Shown: positions 24,030 through 35,990, numbered from the stretch's first letter. The stretch: DNA of 64,000 nucleotides from Dryas octopetala (GCA_963921425.1 OY992834.1:18489923-18553922), one strand, 5' to 3'. The notes: generated by a model from the sequence alone, not told the origin. Made by a program: numbers and translations.

Positions 24030-24738
24030 AGTAAAAGCTACTTTATTGGAATTGATGAAATAATAAAAATGTTAAATTTTTTTATTAGTTGAATAGTAAG
24101 TGGGCCTCAATTTGCTTTAATTTGACATTGGGTCAAATATAGTAATATACCATGACTTTCTTTTACATCAAATTTGACCATGAGTTTGCCTCATCCATTG
24201 GAAGCCTAAAATCTGACATGACACTACAAATAAAGTTTGTCCCATCCGTAGATGATGCTCGGCAAACTCATAGTTAAATTTGATCCAAGAGAAAATCATG
24301 GTATATTTGATCCAATGTCAAATTAGAACAAATTGGGGCCCACTTACTATTCAATGAATAAAAAAATGTAACATCTTCATTATTTCATCAATTCCAATTA
24401 GGGGTGGGAATGGGTCGAGTCAGTTGCATATCAACCAAATAATCGACCCGATTCGACAAGGTCGATAAGGCCATTTCTGACAACCAACAACTAATCCACC
24501 CATTGTGGGGCGGTTGCAGTTGGTTACCGATAAAGTCGATATAGGTGGGTCGGTTGAAATTATTAGACTAACATTTTATCAATTTCAAATCCAACGTCCG
24601 AACCAACTTTGATGGGTCGGTTAGTATTATCGGCCCGACTTGGTGGGTCGGCTGTTGGTTGAATTATCGGTTGGCCAATAATAGATCGGTTGGCCGGTAA
24701 AACCGACCCATTCCCACCCCTAATTCAAATAAAGTAAC
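24030..24738. mobile_element. Foldback element interrupted by a hAT MITE
   Basis: The left arm (24030 to about 24205) and right arm (about 24250-24397, resuming at 24730) are reverse complements: TTGACATTGGGTCAAATATA on the left pairs with TATATTTGATCCAATGTCAA on the right. The right arm is split by the insertion at 24398-24721. Removing the insertion and one target copy restores CAATTCCAATAAAGTAAC, matching the left arm's GCTACTTTATTGGAATTG. Confidence 0.75.
24398..24721. mobile_element. Nested hAT-type MITE
   Basis: The ends TTAGGGGTGGGAATGGGTCG and CGACCCATTCCCACCCCT are inverted. Target copies AATTCCAA (24390-24397) and AATTCAAA (24722-24729) match 7 of 8. The interior repeats GGTCGGTTGG words in both orientations. 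The pre-insertion site is readable from the opposite arm of the host foldback element, which confirms the borders. Confidence 0.85.
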
Positions 24739-25121
24739 TTTTATGAAAATAATAAAATAATATTTATTCTAATTATTTACCTCATTTATTAGAGTGACAA
24801 TTTTTTTAGATAACAATTCCAATAAAGTAACCTTACCCAAAACAATAAAATAATATTTGCTCTAATTATTTGTTTTATCTATTGGAGTGATAAACTTTTT
24901 GAAGTATCAAATTTTCATGTCAAAATGTCATATAAATTAATATTTCACACTTTTGGCCTATGCATTTACTACCTCCATCGAAGGCTCAAGACTACAAAAA
25001 GGAGGGGACGTAGAAGTCCAACCTCTATTACAAATGACATACAAACAAATAGGTGCATGAGACATACAATACAAAACTCACTAATTTACTAATAAGTGAG
25101 TCTATTTTGATCTACCTAAAA

Positions 25122-25552
25122 GAAAAATGCTTGCCTCAGTCCCCGGGTAGGAGGAGTTCCTTAGTCTTGGCCGTAAAAACTCATTGTTTGGCTGTGTCGA
25201 CTCAAGATCAGAACCATTCATTTTTTAGATCACCTATTCGAGATCATCTCTGCAAAAAATCAACTCAATCGAAAATCGTTTAGTCATATAACTGTTAACG
25301 AATAAATGAAATAAATGGACAGTTTGTATTTAAAGAGTGGTTTATTTACCAAACCGTCCATTTATTCTATTTATTTGATAACAGTTATATGACCAAACAA
25401 TTTCCGATTGAGTGGATTTTTCACAAAATAATCTTGAATAGGTGATCTAAAAAATGAACGGTTTCGATCTTGAGTCGGCACGACTGAAAGGTGAGTTTTT
25501 ACAGTAGGGACTAGGGAACTCCTCCTACCCCGGACTGAGGCAAGCATTGTCC
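25122..25552. mobile_element. Mutator-type MITE (9-bp target duplication)
   Basis: 431 bp, almost entirely two inverted arms. Ends: GAAAAATGCTTGCCTCAGTC and, inverted, GGACAATGCTTGCCTCAGTC. A perfect 9-bp duplication TACCTAAAA lies at 25113-25121 and 25553-25561. The core word TCGAAAATCGTTTAGT with ATATAACTGTT is shared with the element at 43816-44245. Confidence 0.88.
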
Positions 25553-25904
25553 TACCTAAAATACCTTGTTGATCCCCATTTTATATTTTATCCTAAAATT
25601 CCTATTATGCCCTTAAACAAAAAAAAAAAAAATAAATAAACTAAAAACCACACCTTCCACCAAGCCCACCCCACCCAACCCTCGCCAAATTAATTATTTC
25701 CATTCTAAATTTTTATAGAAAGAATACCGTCTTATCCCTGGAATGACTACTGGAAGAATGGTACAGTATCTTTCAGATTTTTTTACCTGGACATAATTTT
25801 CTTAATCAATAGCTACCCTATATATCCAATGTGGGACTTAGAGTCCACTCTGACATTGCATTGTGGAAATAAGTATTATTTCTTAGATGTCATATATTTG
25901 CTTA

Positions 25905-26637
25905 TGTTACCCTAAAAAATCGTCACAGCTTACATATGGAAAGCCGTGAATCAAGTAGAGTTTTTCGTCCTTTGGGTGCTTATAGGCATGCCACTATTAT
26001 CGACCGAGAAGCCATAGTAGAAAATATTAATGAAAAAAAAAATATTGCGCCGAAATAAATCTAACTTCTAGTAAGACAATTGTGCGACAAGTAAAGGAAC
26101 TAGAACTTGTCTAGGTTCGTTTCTTGCTTGTGAAAATTTTACGTACCAATCAATATACGGATGGAATAATCTAAACTTATCACGAGCGAATAGCCACGAA
26201 GCGATCCTTCTTGGACAATCTTGATCGGGAGGGAATGTCACATGCCAAAAACACTCAGATGCTAAAGTTAGTTTATCTCTATAATATGAATAAGAAGTTC
26301 TTGCAATGAATCTTTTTCCCTTCACATTACCACACTTATGTATTTTATAGGCTTTGTGTGTAACGTTTCTTTCATTATGCCTGGTCCGTCATTGATTTTC
26401 TCCTTGAATGCTCCTTCATGGTCCTGCTTCAGTGATCTTATATTTAAATAAAAAGAACATTTGCAACGTTCTTTTTAATTTAATGGCACAATCTTGGGCT
26501 GAACTCCTCCTTTTGGGCTTTTATATTTTTCCATTATTTCTAATCATGGCCCATTTAGCCTTTTTATGTTCAAGCCCAAGATTCGGCCTTTTCCCTTACT
26601 CGCTGAATTTTGATCCCACATTTTGTGACCAAAAACA
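25905..26637 (-). repeat. 3' LTR (left) of the LTR element
   Basis: 733 bp. Positions 25905-26138 match 28446-28678 closely (TGTTACCCTAAAAAATCGTC at the outer end of both). From 26139 to the likely start near 26637 (TGTTTTTGGTCACAAAATG on the minus strand) it is unrelated to the other LTR. Confidence 0.65.
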
Positions 26638-26723
26638 TCAACCTTCCAGATTTCACGCCAATAGTCCCTTTTTATTATATATGTTGTTATATATATATGT
26701 ATATATATATGGGTAAACGCACA

Positions 26724-28390
26724 TCAAGCTTCAGGAGGAGGCCAACCATGCTTAATCCCAAGCTTTGATATTTCTACTTCTTCGGGGTGCATTCTAATTT
26801 TTTGCAAATTATAAACTGCCGAGGCATGAGAATAATTATTACTGGGAAAATCTTGTTTTTTGGCATCCAAATTAGCCGTGTTTTCACCCAGCCCCCTGAG
26901 TGCATTGGATTCACCAATTATTTTCTTCAACTGAAAATCTGTCAATTTAGCCGATATCGGCTTATCCAAATCAGCTTTGTCTCCCACTACCAAGTCAATT
27001 TTCATGGTTTCTTCATATGAGGCTACCTTTTGTATTTTTTTGATCATGTCAACTTTTATGGTCGACTCACATATTCCAGCACTCACATCTCCATGGCCAA
27101 CCACAATTTCATCTTTTTGAACAAATTGAAGATTTGGTGGCCCAATATTAATTGGAGTGGAGATGACTTCCTCCAAATTTGAATCCAACCCCCCGAGTGC
27201 TCCAAGATTAAGGATGGGCTCATCATCACCATAGGAGTCATAAATTGGCTCCATGTCAAAATTAAATTTAGGCAAAATAGCCTCTTTTTTCTTGAGATCT
27301 TCTTCTTCCACCTTTTCTTGGCCAACCAAATGTTGCCCTCTTTATGAGAAAATTGAGCCTCTAACAATTCAATTTTTTTCTGGGCAGAGACACATTTTTC
27401 TTGTCCTACAAATGTGGGGTCATTGAAGTCAAGTGTTCGATTGTCATCATTGCCTGACTTAGAGATTGGCTTTATAGAAGATGTGACTTTTTCAACACCA
27501 ATCTCTTTCTCCTTTAATTCTTCACAGCTTGCCAAAAGCTTCTCTCCAACCACTTCAATTTTTTCCTCTTTCTTTTTATGTTGGGGAGATGGTTAGCTAA
27601 CTTCCTTTGGAGTAGGCAATAATTTTAAGAATAAGCGAATATTTTCACTAATTCGTCAAAAACTTTCAGCACACTCATCGATCGCCTTTATGACCTTTTC
27701 ATTGAAAGCCCTCCTTCTTTCTTCTTGTAGCATACAAACAGCTTGCCTTCTAATCTCTTCAATTTTTCTAGAGTCCTCCACTGGTGGAGAATATTGACAC
27801 TAGGGCTGATTAAAATTATCTTGCCCCCCTCATGTGTTAACATGGCTATTTAGGTGATACTAAGTTGAATAATCACGATTTTGGCCGTGGGTTTCGATTT
27901 GGGTAAATTGCCCCTCGGCCGTGCCGCCATCATCGTAGTAATCATCATCATATTGGTTGTCACTATAGCCGAAAGAATGATCCTCGGCCATGTATTTCTG
28001 CTCACAATGGTCATTCTGCCACCCATATGGGTCCTCATAGTCAACATAGTTATCATAACTATATTGGTTACCATCATCTACATAACCATATGGAAGAGCA
28101 AAACCATTATTTTGGCTGTGAGGTTCAACTTGGGTGTAGTACCCCTCGGCCATGTACCCATAATAATTGTCCACAAATTAGCCTCCATTGTAGATGAGAG
28201 GAACCTCTTCGGTCGTGTCGACACCCCCATAATAGTTATCATGACTATATTTTCTCCCATATGGGTTCATACCTCCAAATGGGTCCAAACAATGTAATGG
28301 GGGAGCCATAGCTATATAGTTCTTGTAGAGATACTGCCGTCGTTGGTCGTGGTAATACTCCAGCCATCGCCATCGGTTGCCTTTATTCAT
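26724..28390 (-). pseudogene. Degraded gag-like coding region of the LTR element
   Basis: Open stretches on the minus strand begin MNKGNRWRWLEYYHDQRRQ 56 bp inside the 5' LTR. They continue through Tyr/Asp/Asn-rich low-complexity text (DNYYGYMAEGYYTQ, 27860-28174) and end in ELLEAQFSHKEG and LTDFQLKKIIGESNALRG, terminating GWPPPEA at 26724. Stops and frameshifts separate the pieces. I see no zinc knuckle, protease or reverse transcriptase motif. Unusual gag-like proteins of this kind occur in non-autonomous plant LTR elements, so the element would need a partner for mobility. Confidence 0.5.
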
Positions 28391-28445
28391 GTGTGTCCCC
28401 TATTTTAGTTGATCATACTCTTTGTCCCACCGGGCGTACCAATTA

Positions 28446-29217
28446 TGTTACCCTAAAAAATCGTCACGGCCTAGATATGGAAAGCCGCGAATCAAGTAGA
28501 GTTTTTCGTCCTTTGGGTGCTTGTGGGCGTGCCACTATTATCGGTCGAGAAGCCGTAATAGAAAATATTAATGAAAATAAGATATTTCGCCGAAATAAAT
28601 CTAACTTCTAACAAGACAATTGTGCGACAAGTAAAGGAACTAGAACTTGTCTAGGTTCGTTTCTTGCCTGTGAAAATTAAAGGATTTTAGTAGCATGAAC
28701 AATTTAAGAAAAATCAAGAACGATGACAATTGACTGAAAACTGAAGAAAATAATAGAATTATTGGGAAATCAATACTAAGAAAGTGTTCTTAGCAGAGCT
28801 ACAAAACAAGAGAAATTGACTAAAAGAAATTCTAAGAACTAATAAAACTGTTTGCTTGAAGAACTTGAGGAATTTGGTAGCAAGAGTTGCTTGATTTGTT
28901 GATTGTTGATCGTTGTATTGAGGTTGTGTGTAGAGAGCTTTTCCTTCTTAAAGAGATGTATTTATAAGAGTCTGATGACCTAGTGTCAAGTAGTCCTTGT
29001 GTGAGTAGAAATTGGCTTCCTTGGCCATCAAATCTTTGAATCCTTTCCTTATTGCACCATATCTCTCTTGATTTTCCTTCACGCCCAAGTAAACTGCACA
29101 ATTAATATTTAATAAAATCCACCAAAATATCAATAAAATCCATAGAATAATTAATAATAATTATCCTAATTTCCTGCTATTTTTTCCACAAATACGTGCC
29201 AAATTTGGGTGTAAACA
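28446..29217 (-). repeat. 5' LTR (right) of the LTR element
   Basis: 772 bp, TG...CA ends on the minus strand, with a TATA-like CTCTTATAAATACATC (28960-28975). It abuts the primer-binding-like site at its inner end. Confidence 0.75.
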
Positions 29218-29222
29218 GCTTA

Positions 29223-29511
29223 AATTCTTAATTAGCAGGTGTTGTGTACATGATGTGTGTATTGGTTAGCAAGGGCCTCTAGGCCAGATGGCACCTCATA
29301 TAGATAATATCCACATTAAGCACCTAGTGAATGTATAATTATTTAATTGATTAGTAAGTGACGAAAAAGATTATTGAAAGTAAACTATAGGTATAGGCTG
29401 GTTACTTCTCCTAGGTTGTTATACTGTTGTATTTAGTCAGTTTTGGTCTCCTAAAAGTCTGTGGTTTCTTTTATTTTACGCTTTCTTAAGTCAAGGAGCT
29501 AATTGAGGCTT
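29223..29511. other. Short spacer before the duplicated block
   Basis: No gene or bounded repeat seen between the LTR element and the start of similarity with copy C at 29512. Confidence 0.5.
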
Positions 29512-29859
29512 TACTCTAGGAAAGAGGTGTGGTTAGTTATGTCTCTTATCCTATATAGTGTTCATTCTCTGTAAATTACTCACACAATCAACATACTAGA
29601 ATATTGAATTTCATCTTTTTTTATCAAAGATATATATAGATCCAGGTATATACTGCACCAGTTAAGAAAATAGATTATGTACTTGTCTTGACAATTCTTG
29701 ACTTTCAATTCAAGTACTGTATTATAAATTCAAGAATGATTTGTTTATTGTTTTAGAGTTCAATAATAAAACTCAAAGAAACAAAATAACCTTGAATCTG
29801 CAATATAAGAGTTTTTTTTTTTTTCATCTGAAGAAAGATTTCAAAAAGGCAAAAAGATT

Positions 29860-30045
29860 TCAAAAAAGCAAAACAACCAAGTACAAAGCAAGCTCAAGAG
29901 AATGCAGTCCCAGAGCCAAAGAAAAGAAGCGGTACATCAAGCTGAAAACATAAGGAAAAGAAGAGATGAAGGATTGCGCATAAGAGCAGCAGACGTAACC
30001 AAGAGGCGAGGCCAACGTTGATCTTACAGAAAATGCCAAGACCAA
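29860..30045 (-). other. Conserved 61-codon ORF downstream of the repeat-protein gene
   Basis: Reads MVLAFSVRSTLASPLGYVC and ends ELALYLVVLLF. It recurs at 43206-43391 (identical) and 48291-48473 (two substitutions and one residue shorter). It lies about 170 bp past the stop codon, in the likely 3' UTR. Conservation is explained by recent duplication alone, so coding is doubtful. Confidence 0.3.
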
Positions 30046-30211
30046 AAGCTACAAATGGGGCAAGGCGCGCACGCCGTCCCGAGAGAGCACATGAACAAGG
30101 AAAGATGACCCATACTTCATGTCACATATAAGACTTGGACAACTAAAATTTAAACAAAAATAACACCAAAATTAAAATAGAAATATGTATACTAACACTA
30201 GGATATCCCAT

Positions 30212-32074
30212 CTACGGTTGGCTTGTCCCCTGCCCTCCTTGGGTAGTTGCTCCTCCTCCTCCTCCTTGAGTAGTTGCTCCTCCTCCCTGAGTAGTTGCTC
30301 CTCCTCCCTTTACGTTCATAGCTTTCATCTTGATTAATTCATGCACATAAGGAGACTTTCCACCTGTCGGCGGCGCCACTGGCAGCTTTTCCAAGGGTTC
30401 ACGATAACCGAGATCATGAAATATTATCTTTTGAATATATCTCACAATACGCTTTTGAAAGCTGAACGGAAGTTTTTTCAACAACTCTGTGAATCTTCTG
30501 AGTCTGAAATCCTCCTCAGTCTCATCGGAGAGTTTCTCAATTATATGATCAATTTCAACTTCAACTTTAGCTTCACGCAAGAGTATTTGAAAGGGGTTTC
30601 TTGGATCATTGGCGCATCGCGCTTTGAACCAAATAATTGAAAAACCAAAGAAAAATTCAGCATAACGGGCCTGCTTGATTTCTTTTATCTCTTCTTCATC
30701 AGCAGATGTAGGCTGTATACCTTTTCGATCCAGCTTCTCAAATTCAGATTGGAAGAAACTTCGAGTGTAATGCTGCGATTTATAGAGCTTCATAAATCTT
30801 CTGAGTCTGAAATCCTCCTGACTTTCCTCGATGAGTTTCTCCACTATGGCATCCTTCATTGGCATCTTATCAACCATTTTGTCGAGCAGATATTGTTGAT
30901 CATTGGAGCCTACTTGCCTGAACAAAAGAATGGACTTACAAAACTTTCTTTCACCAAAGAATTTTTCTTCAACTTCCTTGAATAAATGAACTCGAGTCGT
31001 TACCGAAACTTTATTAAATAGCTCTGTGAATGTTTGCTTTCTGATTTCTTCATCGCTAATTTCCTCTGTAAGTCCTCCGATTACAACACCTTCAACTTTA
31101 TTATACAGTTTTTCGATCTTCTCTCGTTGCTCAGCGGCCGATAGAAGGCTGAATCCGAAAGCTGAGAGACGCGAGAATAATTCGGCAGCATCGGCAGAAC
31201 CTTGTGGCTGAACGAGCCTCCCGTGCGGAAGCCGTTGTCGTTGATATTGCAGCATCCCTTCTGCACTGTGAAGGAAGCACACTTGGGTGTTAAAGACATG
31301 CACTTGCTCACATAGCTCTGTGAATAATCTGAGTCTCAAATCCTCGTCACTTTCATCTTCATATATTTTGCATCCAAGTCCATTGCGGAGTTGTTGAATC
31401 AGCAGTTTCTGACCTGCAGCGTTCTGTCCCTTGAACCAAATAATCGAGAAACCCAAGAAAAATTCAGCAAAACGGGACTGCCAATCAAAACTTCCATCAT
31501 CACCATCACCATCACGGTCACCATTGTCTTTGATTTCCTGTATCACTTCATTATAATCTTTTCGTTTCCTCATATCTTGCCAGGCGAATGAAAGCACTCT
31601 ATAAACATAGTTGGTGTAACCCCTAGACAGCTGCGTGAATCTTCTAAGTCTGAAGTCCTCCTCAGTTTCGCCGGGGATCTGGAGATTCTCATCAGCTGAA
31701 ACATGACCGGTGATCTCTCCGATCATTCTTTGTTGAAGCTTGGCGTCTAGTTGCCGGAACCAACAAATTAACTCGCCAAATTGCCTTTCGTGCTTCAACT
31801 TCATTATAACTCTGGCCAGGAAAAGATTCTGCTCCGGGAAGGGAAGCTTCTTGAATAGCTCTGCAAATTTTCTGAGCTGAAATTTCTCCTCACTTTCATC
31901 AGAGAGTTGCTCCACCGTAACATTTTCAACCACCTTATTACAGATGTCTTCCGTCTCTTCTCGTTGATCGCTAGCGGATAGTCGGCTGAACCCGAAGATC
32001 GATAGATTTAAGAGCAGTTCAGCATCAGAACAGTTATTGGGCTCAGCCGCTGCTGGTTTCGGAAATGCAAACAT
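30212..32074 (-). CDS. Six-module repeat protein of unrecognised family, copy A (620 aa)
   Basis: Single open frame of 620 codons from ATG 32074. The acidic/basic signature (E/D)xxEDFRLRRFTEL recurs at about residues 59, 136, 241, 340, 417 and 517, spaced 77, 105, 99, 77, 100. Preceding segments pair as modules 1 and 4 (FGFSRLSASDQ / FGFSLLSAAEQ), 2 and 5 (WFRQLDAKLQQ / LFRQVGSNDQQ), 3 and 6 (AEFFLGFSIIWFK / AEFFFGFSIIWFK). The protein is thus two copies of a three-module block. The C-terminus is GGGATTQ repeats. It looks helical, with no signal peptide or membrane span. I do not recognise the family and assign no function. The paralogue in copy B is also open, which argues for a real gene; the lack of introns also allows a retrocopy origin. 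Confidence 0.8.
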   Translation of the reverse strand: MFAFPKPAAAEPNNCSDAELLLNLSIFGFSRLSASDQREETEDICNKVVENVTVEQLSDESEEKFQLRKFAELFKKLPFPEQNLFLARVIMKLKHERQFGELICWFRQLDAKLQQRMIGEITGHVSADENLQIPGETEEDFRLRRFTQLSRGYTNYVYRVLSFAWQDMRKRKDYNEVIQEIKDNGDRDGDGDDGSFDWQSRFAEFFLGFSIIWFKGQNAAGQKLLIQQLRNGLGCKIYEDESDEDLRLRLFTELCEQVHVFNTQVCFLHSAEGMLQYQRQRLPHGRLVQPQGSADAAELFSRLSAFGFSLLSAAEQREKIEKLYNKVEGVVIGGLTEEISDEEIRKQTFTELFNKVSVTTRVHLFKEVEEKFFGERKFCKSILLFRQVGSNDQQYLLDKMVDKMPMKDAIVEKLIEESQEDFRLRRFMKLYKSQHYTRSFFQSEFEKLDRKGIQPTSADEEEIKEIKQARYAEFFFGFSIIWFKARCANDPRNPFQILLREAKVEVEIDHIIEKLSDETEEDFRLRRFTELLKKLPFSFQKRIVRYIQKIIFHDLGYREPLEKLPVAPPTGGKSPYVHELIKMKAMNVKGGGATTQGGGATTQGGGGGATTQGGQGTSQP

Positions 32075-33320
32075 TGCTAATCGGCGAGAAGCAGATTTTT
32101 TTTTTTTTTTTTCTCTTTTGATCTGAGCGTGAACTGTGAAGGAAGACTTACAGTCACTCTGGTTTGGTGTGGAAGGCAGTAGTTGTTACAACCCATTTAA
32201 ATATTCCAAATACAAGGGCAAAGGCGAGGGTGATAAGGAAATTTCCTGCCCAGCTGATGAAACTTCCACGAAACCACTCGATTTTTTTTTTTTGTTTGCT
32301 AAGAAACTACCAGTGAAACTCACACTCTCTCACAGGGTATCACTTTTCCTTTTGGTCGAGTCTTCTCATCGGACCTGGATCTTCTACCAAGATTTTCTCT
32401 ACCAGACCATACCAGCCTTTAAATCTCAATCGTTCAAAATTATTTAATGGCTTAGATCATGCCACATCACATGTGCTTAATGAATGGTTATTTTGCTTAG
32501 ACCAAGACACAGTAAAAGGAGACCTTACCGTCTTCATCTGTTAAGACTGTTATGACTAATGGAAAAAGAAGTCTCCTTCTTTGATTAAAAAAACATACGA
32601 TCTCTTTCTTCCAATTTTTTCACAGAGCACAGCCACAACCACATTAGCTCTTCCAAAAGTGGTGGATTTTGAAGCCACACGCCGTCGTTCGCCAACTCCG
32701 ATCTCTGAGCACCTACCTCCGCTAGTTCCATTAGTATGGAAGATGCTCATCATCGACGCTCGACGCCGAGAAGATTCTGTACGCGCCGCTGAAAATGATC
32801 TAGAAAACTTTTATTTACTTTGAATGCTCCATAAAACAGAAAATTTTTATGTACTCTGAAAATCTTTTTATCTTTCCTTTTTTTTTTTTCTGGATATTTT
32901 CTTTTTAAGGTTTGATAATAAATAAGCTTTAAAAGAGTTGCATGATTTATTGGTTATCTAGCTGTATATCAGTGGTCTTTGTGGTCTTGGTTTAGTTTTT
33001 GCAGTGACGTACTTTTGCATCTGTTTGTTTACTAAGAAAATGGAGGAAAAAAAATTGATTCTAGTATGGTATTTTAGGATTTGGGGAAATTGGAGTCCGG
33101 CAGTGACGTTGCGGGTGCTCAGTAATCAGAAATTGGAGAACGGTGGCGTATGGCTTCAAAACCCACCATTTTGGAAGAGCTCATGTGACTGTGGCTGTGG
33201 CATGGCTGTGCAAAATTTGGATGGCACTTCTCTTTCTGTATAAAAATTTGGGGAAGAAGACTTTATTTTTTCCGTAACGGAAAGAGGCACAAAAGAAGAC
33301 ATAAGATAATATCTCTTTTT

Positions 33321-33436
33321 TGCTGGGGTTAAAGGTTTTTTGGTTTTTTTTAAAAAAAAGATGAGTGGCTGTGATTGTGCCACGTAGACAGGAACTAAGA
33401 AGTACCTCAGACCATGGTCTGAGGCAAGCATTGTCC
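33321..33436. mobile_element. Truncated MITE (right half), copy A
   Basis: Matches the right half of the complete MITE at 54456-54931, from GCTGGGGTTAAAGG to the terminus GGCAAGCATTGTCC. The left half is missing. The same truncated form is present at 51792-51908 in copy B. Confidence 0.8.
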
Positions 33437-33731
33437 GACTTAATAATGCAACCTTTTGTCCTTTATATAATTAGTAAATTTGTAGTTTTAGCTTACAAAT
33501 TAAATAATTCTACTTTTTTGAAAAAAAAATTCAAATTTAATATTATATGTAATTAAGACAACATACACCCTTTTTTTTGGCCAGGAGACACCATACACCC
33601 TTAATCATGACTAAATGAGCTAATGGTGGAACAGCTGTAGAGCAGAGACCATTTTTTTTCTAATCGGACCATTTTTTTCTTTGGCCACCTAATCAGACCA
33701 TTTTTTTTCTTTGGCCACGGCTAATCGGACC

Positions 33732-33880
33732 ATTCTGAATTACCATAATTCTAATAGTAAGGACTAGGGCTGGTATTCTTTAACTGCCTATCGACTAAAC
33801 CGACCATTCTGATTTACCATAAGTCTAATAGTAAGGACTAGGGCTGGTATTTTTGAACTGCCTATCGACTAAACCAACCG
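33732..33880. repeat. Tandem repeat of about 86 bp, two units
   Basis: GTAAGGACTAGGGCTGGTAT followed by AACTGCCTATCGACTAAACC occurs twice in tandem. The same pair is at 55164-55310 in copy B. Confidence 0.8.
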
Positions 33881-35626
33881 GCACCGATTTGGACAGGTTT
33901 GATTTTGTCCCAGCACCGTTCCTGCTCTTGATTGCTATCTGGGCTTGAAGCATTAGTTTTCTACTAGAAATTGTGCCTGCGCGATGCCGCGGGTGCTAAA
34001 AGGTTATAAAATGTTTAGAAGACCTATGAAATGTTCATTCAAGGCCTAATAAAATTTAATGGATGGATAATACTTTTACATATATATGAAAATCTAAATA
34101 TGTATGTAAATATTGACATGAATGTTTGTTCACCAAGTTTAATTTACAAAATGTGCATTTATATATGGCATGTTTTATATGATGTTTTGTTTATTAAGAT
34201 ATTAATAATAAACCAAACAGCATTCAAAAAAAGATTATAATAGTTGGTGAGACAATTGTGTGTCATAGTAATCAAAAGATTTGCAAGTATTCAACTGCCC
34301 ATTGTTAACAAAAGTTGTGGATAGGTGGTCGGAGGTGGCTTAACCGGTTTTGGGGGTTTCTTCTTGCATGTTGCTGGGCTGCTCTGCTCATTTGTTTTTG
34401 TATTTTGTGCCGGGGAATTCTTCTCTTCTTTGCTTTGTGGGACAGAGAGCCTCTGCTCTTGCTTGTTGCACTACTAGGAAATACCCCATTAGATATCACT
34501 AAAAATATATCGGTTTTAAAAAAATCGATATTGTCAAAGTTTTTTATATCAGTTGGATTTTTAGTTTTCTAAAAATGATGTCTAAACACATTTATATATC
34601 ACCAAGTTTGCAAATTCGATATCTAAATTTTTGGGTAGAAATTAAAATTCTATGATAACCGATATCTAAACCATGAACTGATATTAATTGTTTCAGCTAA
34701 AAATCAAATATACAAATTTTTTTGACAACTTAAATGTTTTGACTTAATTTAGACCCGATACCCCCCCCCTCTCAAACACTCCCTCGATCTCACCCCGAGC
34801 TCTCTCTCTCTCTCTCTCTCACACCCGCAGCCCTCGCCGTTGTTGTGATTTTGCTTCAAATTCCCCCAGACCAGAATCCATGAGGTCTCTACCTCATCGA
34901 TCCTGCTTCTCAAAAATTCCCAAAGGCTTGACAACTCTTCACTCGCAGACACATTCACTCAGACTCCATCAGACCAAACTCAGCTCCTTCTCTTTCACCC
35001 TCGCTCACTGAGACCAAACTCTCCTTTGATCTCTCTATCTCTATGTCTCTCTATTTTCTCTTCCTCCTAAACACGATTCACTCATCCAAAATTGTAAAAC
35101 CCCCAAATTCTAGGGTTTCACTTTCTCTCACCGATGGAAGGGAACGACGAGACCTCGGAACCAATGATCGACGACGAGATCTATCACCCATCGTCCAACA
35201 CCCACCGCCTAGTATCCATCGTCTAGCTTTTTGTGTAACACCCATCCAACTCCGACTCTGTTCTCCGAGAGCTCTCTCAGGTACTCTCTCTCGCTCTTGC
35301 TTTTTGTGTTTTTTATTCACCTTGTTTGCTTGCTATACTCTTCCTTCGGAAGCTTGATTTTCTCTATTATTTTTGGGAATTTTGGTTGAATTTAGACAAA
35401 TTTTCTCTACTATTAGTTTCTGAAAAATTTTATTTATTTTTTGGTTGCAGGTGGTTTCGGCTCTCTCTTTCTCTGCTATCTTTCCCTTTCTGAGCTCTCA
35501 CATGCTCTCTGTTATCTGAATGCATCATAGAAAAGGTATGGCATCAAGTATTTAACTTTAGCATATCATGTCAAAGATACGTTTATGTATCAGATCAGCT
35601 TGTTTAAATTTGGTTTGTGACTCCAG

Positions 35627-35897
35627 GGCTTGTCATCACTCAATGCAGAGCCATTGCTTATTGGAATTTCAGTTAGCTCTTTAGATAAAGCTTTTAGGGT
35701 TGTTGATATTGGTCCAGATGCTGATAATAAAGAGGAGGTATATGAGTACCTGTTTGGAATTATAAGTCTATTATTTCTTTTTATGAATGTAATGATTTTA
35801 CTCATGTTCTCTCACTAGGCTCTCAAATTCCGCAAGTTCTAGGGGGAGAAGGCAGAGCTCAGGAGATTTAAAGATGGAAAAATTGCAGAAAGCACAG
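35627..35897 (+). pseudogene. Captured NOL6/Nrap (nucleolar protein 6) exons
   Basis: Exon 35627-35737 encodes LNAEPLLIGISVSS, then FRVVDIGPDADNKEE, and ends GAG|GTATAT. Exon 35819-35897 encodes ALKFRKF, a TAG in place of Trp, then GEKAELRRFKDGKIAEST, and ends ACAG|GTTAGG. This is the conserved core of NOL6/Nrap (yeast Utp22), a small-subunit processome protein of pre-rRNA processing. The stop codon and missing remainder exclude function as NOL6. Both introns' borders survive, so the piece could still be spliced into the element's transcript. Confidence 0.88.
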
Positions 35898-35990
35898 GTT
35901 AGGCATTTGTTTTGGCTTTTTTTTTTTACTTAATTGATCTTAGTTGTATTCAATATGATCTAACATTCATTAGTCTTGCTAAAAATTGGG

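Larger units (their letters stand above)
25905..29217 (-). mobile_element. Non-autonomous LTR retrotransposon, gag-like only, with unlike LTRs
   Basis: Flanked by GCTTA on both sides (25900-25904, 29218-29222). Reading on the minus strand, the 5' LTR (28446-29217) starts TGTTTACACCC and ends GGGTAACA. Just inside lies a probable primer-binding stretch TTGGTACGCCCGGTGGGAC (28424-28442). The interior has a degraded gag-like ORF set and no pol. The 3' LTR (25905 to about 26637) ends in the same GGGTAACA, but only about 234 bp next to that end match the 5' LTR. The remaining roughly 500 bp are unrelated. Confidence 0.75.

Noticed and set aside
27850..28297. Several overlapping ORFs on both strands rich in Ile/Val/Met or Tyr/Asp
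   Set aside because: Low-complexity part of the retroelement's gag-like region read in other frames; only the Tyr/Asp-rich minus frame is plausible.
29860..30045. Short hydrophobic peptide gene repeated three times (29860, 43206, 48291)
   Set aside because: All three lie within duplicated DNA in the probable 3' UTR of the repeat-protein gene; conservation reflects recent copying. Kept only as a low-confidence feature.
30212..32074. Repeat-protein gene as a processed retrocopy
   Set aside because: It is a single exon, and the minus strand has an A run at about 29812-29824 beyond the 3' end, but no flanking duplication or intron-bearing parent is visible in the window, so I could not support it.
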